A stretch of DNA of 5,340 nucleotides from Myxococcales bacterium (GTDB lineage Bacteria > Myxococcota_A > Polyangia > Fen-1088), in NCBI GenBank assembly GCA_003161835.1, contig PMNO01000085.1, positions 8,055 to 13,394 on the forward strand. The letters run 5' to 3'. Under the pieces are notes generated by a model. It searched no databases. It saw only the letters and a program-made list of their open reading frames with translations, and was not told the origin of the DNA. This document shows positions 1 through 5,340 of the stretch, piece after piece (positions within the stretch are counted from its first letter, which is position 1; every line of letters begins with the position of its first letter). A program made the position numbers and the translations under genes.

Positions 1-710
1 TCGAAATCACCGACGATCACGAGCGTCGCGTTGGTGGCTACGTAGAACTGGTCGAAAAAACGCCGGGCCTGATCGTTGGTGATCGCGGCGAGCGACGTCT
101 CGGTCCCGAGCAGAGGGCGACCGTACGAATGCCCGGCGAAGGCGGTCGCCAGGGCGGCCTGCGACGCGACGCGATCAGGATCGAGCAAGGCTTGCCGCAA
201 ATCGTCCCGCGCAGCGCGACGGGCGCTCTCGAGATCGGTGGGGGTCCACAAGGCCTGGGTCAGCATGTCGGCGACAGCCCTGATCCCGACGTCGACGAAG
301 GCGGACGCCACCACCGCGTGAAACACGGTTTCATCGGTGCTGGTCCAGGCGCCGACGCGCCCTCCCACATCAGCGACGTCGCGAGCCACCTGCCCCGCCG
401 GACGCGTCTTGATCGACGAAAACAGCAGATGTTGAAATAGATGCGCGAGGCCCTCTTGGCCTGCGGGATCGTCGGCCCCGCCGGTATGAATCCAGGCCTG
501 TATCGCGACGACCGGCGCCGCGTGGTTCTCCTCGAGGACGACCTGCAACCCGTTGGGCAACTTCACCACCGCGCGGGTATCGATGCCGCTCGGAGGAGCG
601 CGTTCCGCCGTCAACAAGGCGGCCGCACCCGCGGGAACACCCTTGTACGGGCGACAGCCGGCCACAGCCGCGACGACCCATACTGCCGTACTGACCACAG
701 TCGATCTCAC
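1..710 (-). CDS. M16-family zinc peptidase homologue, lipoprotein, probably inactive (3' part outside window)
   Basis: The minus-strand frame is open from a GTG at 710 through base 1, giving 236 residues of the N-terminal half. Residues 1-19 form a lipoprotein signal: Arg2, a Val/Ala-rich core, and lipobox VAGC with Cys19. The M16 hallmarks follow in order: a KLPNGLQVVLEEN strand (about 55-67), a helix with HLFQH at 90-94, GAWTSTDETVFH (about 122-133), and GHSYGRPLLGTE followed by NATLVIVGDF near the cut end. M16 enzymes normally carry HxxEH, where Glu is the catalytic base, plus a Glu about 76 residues later as third zinc ligand. Here the first is Gln93, and the ungapped equivalent of the second is Asp170 (in RDDLRQ). 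Both His ligands remain. I infer a non-catalytic or weakly active paralogue, perhaps the partner of an active M16 subunit encoded beyond the left edge. An in-frame GTG at 698 is an alternative start, but it loses the positive charge of the signal. The gene is divergent from the next one. Confidence 0.9.
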   Translation of the reverse strand, partial: MRSTVVSTAVWVVAAVAGCRPYKGVPAGAAALLTAERAPPSGIDTRAVVKLPNGLQVVLEENHAAPVVAIQAWIHTGGADDPAGQEGLAHLFQHLLFSSIKTRPAGQVARDVADVGGRVGAWTSTDETVFHAVVASAFVDVGIRAVADMLTQALWTPTDLESARRAARDDLRQALLDPDRVASQAALATAFAGHSYGRPLLGTETSLAAITNDQARRFFDQFYVATNATLVIVGDF

Positions 711-727
711 GGAGGCTGGCCCACACT

Positions 728-733
728 ATCATA
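728..733 (-). promoter_or_regulatory. Possible -10 element for the M16 homologue
   Basis: Read on the minus strand, the hexamer is TATGAT, one mismatch from the sigma-70 consensus TATAAT and the only AT-rich spot in this intergenic region. It ends 17 bases before the GTG at 710, which would give a very short leader. No convincing -35 lies at the right distance. The hexamer is inside the small palindrome CTATCATAG (726-734), so it could instead be part of a binding site. Confidence 0.25.
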
Positions 734-755
734 GGCAGCCGGATCGAGGCGGCGC

Positions 756-769
756 GCCGGAGTTCCGGC
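756..769. promoter_or_regulatory. 14-bp palindrome, candidate operator between divergent genes
   Basis: GCCGGA and TCCGGC form a perfect 6-bp inverted repeat around a 2-base centre (GT). It sits midway between the two divergent starts and about 22 bases before the plus-strand GTG at 792. The position suits a transcription factor site acting on one or both genes. The high local GC content makes short palindromes fairly common, so the functional call is an inference. Confidence 0.3.
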
Positions 770-791
770 AACCGAGCGGCCGTGAGATACT

Positions 792-3302
792 GTGTCCCCG
801 ATGCGACGTCGCGACCTCCTGCACGGTATCGGTGTCGCGGGGTCGACTTGGGGTTTCGGGCGGGCATCCGCGGGCATCAAGACACCGGCGCTGACCAAAG
901 CCGCCGAGAAGGAGCTGGTGGCGGCGCTCGCGGTCCAGGGCGCGAGCCCAGGGCTGCGATTGACGCGTTTCGAGGGCAGCCACCCGACGGCGGCGACGGA
1001 TATTCCCTTTCCCGCAAACACGGCGGGGGGCACGGCAACACTGGTCCTGCCGGGAATCACCATCGCCTGCGACGTTCGGGCCGCCCCGGCGCGGGATCGC
1101 CGCGACGCCCACGATATCGATGTCACGTTCCGCGTGGTGCGCGGCCGCCTGGCCAACGCGAGCGTGGCCGTCACGCTGACGATCCGCCGCTGGTCGCGGG
1201 ACGCATACGTCGTGATCCCCGGAGCGATCTACGGTGGCAACCGTTTCGCGTCCCGGCACATTCCGTATCCGCCGCTGGCCAGCGAGCCCTCCGACATAGG
1301 ACCGCACGTGCCCCCGATCGCGTCGGACATCCCTCGATTGAATAGCCAGCCGGGGGAATCCGGCGTCGTCCTGACGGCGGTTGACGCCGCCTTGCCCGCG
1401 ATCGGCGTCCGCGTTCCGGGCTCCGACGATGAGACCACGTCGGGCCACGGGTTCATATTGTTGGGCGATCCCTCCACCTCCGTCGGGCTCACGGGCCTGT
1501 CGATCGCGGAGAATATCGATCGCACGTCCGCCACGCTGTCGATTGCCAGCCCGGGCGTGCGCCCGGACGTGCGCTATGGGCTGTGCAACGGGCGGGTGCC
1601 GTCCTTCGACCAAGGCGCCGATTTGAAGCCGGGAAGCACCGTGGGCATGCGCATGCGCCTGCTGTCATTCGCGTGCCCGGACGTCCAGACGCTTTTCGAT
1701 CGGCTGTACGAAGCGCGCCGCGATCGGGTCGGGCGGGCCAAGCTGCGTCACGCCCTGCCCTTGTCGGCGGCAAAGAGGATGATCGAGGAACGCCTGGTGG
1801 TGGACCAGTGGACGGATCTGCCGGGCATATTCATGACCCGATCCCCCACCGCGCTCGGGGACCCGAGCCCCGAAAATTTCTCTCGGGAATCCACGTTTCG
1901 CACCGGTGCTGACGGTGCGATGGCGCTGGCCGTCCCCGCGATGTCCTCGGGCGGAGCCGACGCACGCCGGCGAGCGGCCGCGGTGCTTGATTTTCAGCTC
2001 ACGGGGCAGGCCGCCTCAGGCCTTTTTCACGCGGCCAGCAACTCCGTCGACTGGTGGGACGAGGGCGAAGGGGCACCCCCACCGACGGGCATCGAGGCCG
2101 CGGGCGGCACGAGCGCGCGCTCGACCGCTCGCATGGGGGCCAAGAGCACCGACGCGCGGGGCCCGCGGGGGCGGCGATGGACTCACATCGGACGCAGTGT
2201 CGAAGCCCTACACCTCGCGTGCCGGCAGATTCTGCTGTCGCGCAAGATCGATCCGGCGTATCGCGCGCCCGACCACTGGCGAGCGGGAGTGGAGCGCGCG
2301 GCCAACGCCGTGGTTCGTCTGTGGAACAAGTACCAACAGCTGGGTCAATACATCAACTGCGACACCGGCGACGTGGTGATCGGGGGGTCAACCGCGGGCG
2401 CGCTGGCGCCAGCCGCGTTGGTCCTGGTGGCGCGGGTTCTGGAAACCGCGCGCTACGACAAGCCTGCCGCCGCGATGGCCGACGCCTTCTACGCCAAGTT
2501 CGTGCGCGCCGGTCTGACCCTGGGCGGAGCTCCCGCGGCCCTGCAGTCGCCGGACAGCCGATCCGCGGCGGGATTGCTGGAGTCATTCGTGGCGCTGGGC
2601 GAGACGACGGGAGAGGAGATCTGGTTCGCGCGGGCCGCCGAGGTCGCGCACCAGCTGGCCACGTGGGTCGTGGCGTGGGACGTACCCCTGCCGAGCAAGA
2701 GCACGCTCGGGAAGATGGACGCCCGAACCACGGGTGCCGTTCTGGTCAGCGCGCAGGACAAGTGGGCGTTGCCCGGGTTCGCGGGTCTTTCCGGCGATGC
2801 CCTCTTTCGCCTGTACCGCGCGACCGGACAAGTATCGTATCTCGAATTGCTGCGCGAGACCGTGCACAACAGCAGCGGATATGTCGATCCCGAGGATCGG
2901 CGACCCGACGTGGACAGCAAGTCCGGGTGGGTGGCGGGGCGCATTTCGATGGGCGATGCGATGGGCGCGCCGGGCGACGTCCCGGCGGCCAGCCCCGCGG
3001 GCACCGCGCAGGCCATCTGCCTGATGGCGGGGGCGGATATCCCATCGATTTACGTTCAGCCCGACACAGGATTTTTCTTTCCATTCGATCACATCGAGGC
3101 CCGCCTCAAGCAACGCAACGCGACCACGACCGTCATCAGCGTCACCAACCCCACGCGATTCGAAGCTGAACTGCGCGTGTTTGCCGAGCTGGATGGCGAG
3201 CGGTCCCGTCCCCTCGATCCATTTCCCATGTGGGGCGCGCGAATGCTCACGGTGGGGCCCGCCGCCACCGCGGAGCTCGAAATCCCGCGGGCGCCGCGGT
3301 AG
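792..3302 (+). CDS. Tat-exported large protein of unrecognised family, probable alpha/alpha-barrel carbohydrate enzyme
   Basis: This is an 836-residue protein with a twin-arginine signal near the start (RRRDLL at 5-10, hydrophobic stretch, A-S-A at 25-27). Both GTG 792 and ATG 801 keep the signal. I used 792 because GTGAG lies about 5 bases upstream; 801 is equally plausible. Residues about 50-290 are beta-rich and contain IPGAIYGGNRFASRHIPYPP (142-161). Residues about 325-760 look helical, with regularly spaced motifs such as GQYINCDTGD (518-527), LQSPDSRSAAGLLESF (584-599), KMDARTTG (641-648), GLSGDALFRLYRATG (665-679) and IYVQPDTGFFFPFDH (753-767). This layout resembles six-hairpin (alpha/alpha)6 glycosidases or lyases. 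A C-terminal beta domain (about 770-832) ends the chain. A Gly/Arg/Pro-rich stretch at 424-462 looks like a disordered insertion. No catalytic residue can be assigned. The CE12-like gene begins 96 bases downstream on the same strand, which fits polysaccharide breakdown, but the substrate is unknown. Confidence 0.8.
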   Translation: MSPMRRRDLLHGIGVAGSTWGFGRASAGIKTPALTKAAEKELVAALAVQGASPGLRLTRFEGSHPTAATDIPFPANTAGGTATLVLPGITIACDVRAAPARDRRDAHDIDVTFRVVRGRLANASVAVTLTIRRWSRDAYVVIPGAIYGGNRFASRHIPYPPLASEPSDIGPHVPPIASDIPRLNSQPGESGVVLTAVDAALPAIGVRVPGSDDETTSGHGFILLGDPSTSVGLTGLSIAENIDRTSATLSIASPGVRPDVRYGLCNGRVPSFDQGADLKPGSTVGMRMRLLSFACPDVQTLFDRLYEARRDRVGRAKLRHALPLSAAKRMIEERLVVDQWTDLPGIFMTRSPTALGDPSPENFSRESTFRTGADGAMALAVPAMSSGGADARRRAAAVLDFQLTGQAASGLFHAASNSVDWWDEGEGAPPPTGIEAAGGTSARSTARMGAKSTDARGPRGRRWTHIGRSVEALHLACRQILLSRKIDPAYRAPDHWRAGVERAANAVVRLWNKYQQLGQYINCDTGDVVIGGSTAGALAPAALVLVARVLETARYDKPAAAMADAFYAKFVRAGLTLGGAPAALQSPDSRSAAGLLESFVALGETTGEEIWFARAAEVAHQLATWVVAWDVPLPSKSTLGKMDARTTGAVLVSAQDKWALPGFAGLSGDALFRLYRATGQVSYLELLRETVHNSSGYVDPEDRRPDVDSKSGWVAGRISMGDAMGAPGDVPAASPAGTAQAICLMAGADIPSIYVQPDTGFFFPFDHIEARLKQRNATTTVISVTNPTRFEAELRVFAELDGERSRPLDPFPMWGARMLTVGPAATAELEIPRAPR

Positions 3303-3398
3303 CCAAGCCAGGATTGTCTCGCGGTGTCGCGGCGCGACGCCCGACCCGCGCGGTGCGCGTTAGGATAAGGCGGAGCCCCCAAAGGTAACTTGGTAGAC
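3303..3398 (+). other. Intergenic spacer with small GC hairpin, possible AAAGG ribosome site
   Basis: This 96-base gap lies between two co-oriented genes. It holds a short hairpin, CGCGC-GGT-GCGCG (3347-3359), with no T-run after it, so it is a poor intrinsic terminator. AAAGG at 3381-3385 is the best Shine-Dalgarno candidate. It sits 4 bases before a TTG at 3390 and 13 bases before the ATG at 3399. I see no clear promoter, so co-transcription of the two genes is possible but not shown. Confidence 0.3.
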
Positions 3399-4769
3399 AT
3401 GAATCAGTCGCGCTTGGTGATGGGGCTGATCTTCGTGGGCGCCTCCGCAGGTCTCATCGGTTGTGGAGGCAGCGACGCTGGAAACGCGACCGGCACCGAG
3501 GACGCAGGCACGGGGGGCCGAACCGGGAGCGGCGGCTCGATCGGCTCCGGAGGCGCGGGCCCGACCGGGACAGGCGGCGCTGGCACAGTCGGCAGCGGCG
3601 GGGCCAGCTTCGGGACCGGGGGCGAAACACCGACGGGCACAGGCGGCCAGGCGGCGACCGGTGGCGGCGCTCCAACCGGGGGATCGACGATCGGAACGGG
3701 CGGCGGTGGCCCGGGCGGGGGCGGTGGCTTGGCGGGCGGCGGCCCCGCCGGGGGTCATGCGGGAACCATTGGTGCCCCGGGCAGCGGTGGGGCAGCCGGT
3801 GCAACCGCGGGCGCCGTCCCGCTCGACCCTGCGGCACTCGCGAAATGCACCGGGACCAGCCCCGTGCTGTGCACGATCCCGGTTCCGAACGACGGCAACT
3901 ACAACGTCACCGTGGAGCTGGGCAGCGCGACCGCGGCGTCCATGTCGCGTGTGCAGGCGGAGACCTACCGCATCGTCATCCCCGAGATGTCACTGCCCGC
4001 CGGAAGCTATTCTCAGCAGACCTTCAGCGTCAACGTACGCATGGAAGACCACGATGGCTATTCCGCGGTGGGCAAGGTTCTGAACCTGCGCATCGACGGC
4101 GCGGCTCCGGCGCTGCACGGTGTGGGCTTTGCGGCCGCGCCCAACATCCCCACGATCTTCGTGGCGGGAGATTCCACCGTGTGCGACTGGGATCCGATCT
4201 ACACCGCCGCGAATGCCAACACCGCGGGCCCGCTCGAGCGCGGCTGGGCGCAGGAGCTTTCGCAATTCTTCAAGGCCGGGATCGCGGTGGCGAACTACGC
4301 CGACTCGGGAGAGACCGCCTCCAGTTTCTACGGCGGCTTCTGGGGCCCGGCCAAGGCGCTGTTGCGGGCGGGCGACTATGTGTTCGTCCAGTTCGGTCAC
4401 AACGACCAAAAAGGGAACACCTCCGCCTTCTCGTCGAACATGATGAGGTACATCACCGACGCGCGTAATGCGAAAGCAACGCCGGTCCTGATCACGCCGC
4501 CGGGACGAAAAGGCGCGTCGACCGCCAACCCCGGATTTGCCGGACTTGATCAACAGACCCGGGATCTGGCCATGTCCCAGAACGTGGCGCTGGTGGACCT
4601 GACCAATCTGTCCCTCGCCTACTACAAGACCCTTCCCGACAAGAGCGTCGCCTTCGGAAATCCATCGGAGGGCACGCACTTCAGCGAGACCGGTGCCACG
4701 GGACTATCGAACGAGGTGGTGACCTCGCTGAAGGCCGGGACTCTGCCGTTGAAGGATTTCATCAAGTAG
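3399..4769 (+). CDS. CE12-type (rhamnogalacturonan acetylesterase-like) SGNH esterase lipoprotein
   Basis: The protein has 456 residues from ATG 3399. A TTG at 3390 would add three residues and lies nearer the AAAGG site. Residues 1-22 are a lipoprotein signal with lipobox LIGC (Cys22). Residues 23-138 are a Gly-rich linker. Residues about 150-235 form a small beta domain starting at CTIPVPNDGNYNVTVELG, as often seen before CE12 domains. The esterase domain (about 250-445) shows SGNH blocks: GDST with nucleophile Ser259, NYADSG with oxyanion Gly304, and QFGHNDQK with Asn335. The final block is EGTHFSETGA with His427. CE12 enzymes are serine hydrolases that remove acetyl groups from pectin backbone or related glycans, using a Ser-Asp-His triad. 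Here the Asp of DxxH is Glu424, an unusual substitution. The protein is probably anchored in a membrane with the enzyme held away by the linker. Pectin specificity is inferred from the family. Confidence 0.9.
   Translation: MNQSRLVMGLIFVGASAGLIGCGGSDAGNATGTEDAGTGGRTGSGGSIGSGGAGPTGTGGAGTVGSGGASFGTGGETPTGTGGQAATGGGAPTGGSTIGTGGGGPGGGGGLAGGGPAGGHAGTIGAPGSGGAAGATAGAVPLDPAALAKCTGTSPVLCTIPVPNDGNYNVTVELGSATAASMSRVQAETYRIVIPEMSLPAGSYSQQTFSVNVRMEDHDGYSAVGKVLNLRIDGAAPALHGVGFAAAPNIPTIFVAGDSTVCDWDPIYTAANANTAGPLERGWAQELSQFFKAGIAVANYADSGETASSFYGGFWGPAKALLRAGDYVFVQFGHNDQKGNTSAFSSNMMRYITDARNAKATPVLITPPGRKGASTANPGFAGLDQQTRDLAMSQNVALVDLTNLSLAYYKTLPDKSVAFGNPSEGTHFSETGATGLSNEVVTSLKAGTLPLKDFIK
3471..3812 (+). repeat. 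Gly-rich low-complexity linker tract in the CE12 lipoprotein
   Basis: The tract encodes roughly 115 residues made of degenerate short units such as TGTGG, GSGG and GTGG, including a nearly pure Gly run around residues 101-115. The DNA is a degenerate GGC/GGG-rich repeat rather than an exact tandem array. Such linkers between the lipidated Cys and a catalytic domain are common in Myxococcota surface lipoproteins. The tract probably acts as a flexible spacer. It is a likely site of length variation and of assembly error. Confidence 0.85.
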
Positions 4770-4783
4770 GCCGGGTTGAGCGC

Positions 4784-4809
4784 CGCGCGGGGCCCTTGGA
4801 GGCCGCGCG
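4784..4809 (+). terminator. Possible GC hairpin after the CE12 gene
   Basis: CGCGC (4784-4788), a bulged GG, and GGCC (4791-4794) pair with GGCC-GCGCG (4801-4809) across a 6-base loop. It begins 14 bases after the stop codon of the esterase gene. No U-tract follows directly; only ATTTTCT appears about 13 bases later. Intrinsic termination is therefore uncertain, and GC-rich sequence often makes such stems by chance. Confidence 0.25.
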
Positions 4810-4867
4810 CCGTTGGGAGTAGATTTTCTGGTGGTGTCTGTTGCTCGTCGGTGGCCCCACGAGATTC

Positions 4868-5340
4868 ATGTGCGCCTCTTCGCTGTTCCTCGCCTTGACG
4901 ATCGGGGGGCCGCCGGCGCCACGTGCGCAAGCGCAGGCTCAGGCGCCGTCCGCAGCACCCGCGCCGACGCCCGCCGTTTCGGAAGCGGCGCTCAGGGCGG
5001 TGATCGAAGAGCGATGGCGCGGCGATCGGACGGGCGCTTGTGTCGCCGCCGCGCTGATTGACCAAACGGTGTCGCGGGCATTCGTTTGCGCTGATCCCGC
5101 CCGCGCGCGTCCCCTCGATAGTCAAACCACCTTCGAAATTGGTTCGGTGACCAAGACGATGACGGCTTTCCTGTTGGCCGATCTCATCGATCAAGGAAAG
5201 CTCTCGCTGGAAGACACCCTGGCCCAGCATCTGCCCAAGGCAACAAAAGTACCCACGTTCGGGGACTCGCCGATCCGCCTGAAACATTTGGTGACTCACA
5301 CCTCGGGCCTGCCGCCCTTGCCTGGTCGCATGGCCGTGCC
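4868..5340 (+). CDS. Exported serine beta-lactamase-family (class C/PF00144-type) hydrolase, 3' end outside window
   Basis: The frame is open from ATG 4868 to the right edge, 157 complete codons. Residues 1 to about 22 resemble a Sec signal (hydrophobic SLFLALTIGG, then AQA), followed by an Ala/Gln/Pro linker. The catalytic SxxK motif is SVTK (Ser93, Lys96) within TTFEIGSVTKTMTAFLLADL. HTSGLP follows at 144-149, as usual in class C beta-lactamases, D-alanyl carboxypeptidases and related esterases. The second (YxN) and third (KTG-like) motifs would lie beyond the window. The start is uncertain: ATG 4868 gives a signal with no early positive charge, while an in-frame TTG at 4841 would add nine residues including an Arg. 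An in-frame stop at 4820-4822 bounds the options. This family covers many non-resistance esterases and peptidases, so drug resistance should not be assumed. The gene begins 98 bases after the esterase stop, on the same strand. Confidence 0.9.
   Translation, partial: MCASSLFLALTIGGPPAPRAQAQAQAPSAAPAPTPAVSEAALRAVIEERWRGDRTGACVAAALIDQTVSRAFVCADPARARPLDSQTTFEIGSVTKTMTAFLLADLIDQGKLSLEDTLAQHLPKATKVPTFGDSPIRLKHLVTHTSGLPPLPGRMAV

Larger units (their letters stand above)
696..794. repeat. Inverted repeat pair flanking the divergent intergenic region
   Basis: The right arm (780-794) reads CCGTGAGATACTGTG. The left arm (696-712), read on the minus strand, is CCGTGAGATCGACTGTG. All 15 bases match, with one 2-base insertion in the left copy. 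The arms are separated by 67 bases. Each covers the start region of its own gene: the minus-strand GTG candidates at 710 and 698, and the plus-strand GTG at 792. In both arms GTGAG lies a few bases upstream of the inner GTG, so the arm could supply a weak Shine-Dalgarno sequence. A match of this length at two divergent starts is unlikely by chance. A shared operator is a second possible reading. Confidence 0.6.

Noticed and set aside
729..1613. A 294-codon minus-strand open frame opposite the Tat-exported gene
   Set aside because: Its composition is Arg/Gly/Pro-rich with no domain-like pattern. It is an expected by-product of high GC opposite a well-supported gene.
2054..3169. A 371-codon plus-strand open frame inside the 836-aa gene
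   Set aside because: It is a shifted reading of the real gene, very rich in Arg and Gly, with no recognisable motif.
3319..3337. TCGCG/CGCGA hairpin after the 836-aa gene as a terminator
   Set aside because: It has only a 5-bp stem with a 9-base loop and no T-run, within chance expectation for this GC content.
3490..3800. Repetitive tract considered as a CRISPR array or tandem-repeat mobile element
   Set aside because: The units are short, degenerate and in frame with a Gly-rich linker. There are no constant repeats with unique spacers.
3461..4468. A 335-codon plus-strand open frame overlapping the CE12 gene
   Set aside because: It reads the Gly-rich tract and esterase domain out of frame. 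All CE12 motifs lie in the other frame.
4622..5299. A 225-codon minus-strand open frame across the 3' end of the esterase gene and the beta-lactamase-family gene
   Set aside because: It spans two genes whose plus-strand frames carry clear catalytic motifs, and it shows no motif itself.
4868..5340. Beta-lactamase-family gene considered as an antibiotic-resistance determinant
   Set aside because: SxxK with HTSGLP marks the broad PF00144-type family, most of which are esterases or peptidases. No mobile element or resistance context is present, and the later motifs are outside the window.

Overview
The window is GC-rich, densely coding bacterial DNA. It most resembles a myxobacterium or relative (Myxococcota, Polyangia type). 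This rests on three things: strong G/C preference at third codon positions, several exported proteins in a row, and a lipoprotein with a very long Thr/Ser/Gly-Gly linker of the kind common in secreted proteins of that phylum. The taxonomic call is inference; no rRNA or other phylogenetic marker is present.

Layout: (1) The left edge to 710, minus strand, is the N-terminal part of an M16 (pitrilysin/insulinase-like) zinc-peptidase lipoprotein that runs off the window. Its HxxEH motif reads HLFQH, and the third zinc ligand appears to be Asp rather than Glu, so it is probably not an active peptidase. (2) Bases 711-791 form a short divergent intergenic region. It holds a 14-bp palindrome and is flanked by a near-perfect inverted pair (696-712 and 780-794) that overlaps both translation starts. 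(3) 792-3302, plus strand, is an 836-aa Tat-exported protein with an N-terminal beta-rich part, a long helical region that looks like an alpha/alpha-barrel carbohydrate enzyme, and a C-terminal beta domain. I cannot name its family. (4) 3399-4769, plus strand, is a lipoprotein with a roughly 115-residue Gly-rich linker, a small beta domain and a CE12/SGNH rhamnogalacturonan-acetylesterase-like domain. (5) 4868 to the right edge, plus strand, is the start of an exported class-C-type beta-lactamase-family serine hydrolase, also cut by the window.

All four proteins are predicted to leave the cytoplasm, by Tat, Sec or the lipoprotein route. The pairing of a large barrel-type protein with a CE12 esterase suggests extracellular or periplasmic breakdown of an acetylated plant-type polysaccharide such as pectin. 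That is a context argument, not something a motif proves. No RNA gene, insertion sequence, CRISPR array or phage gene was seen.
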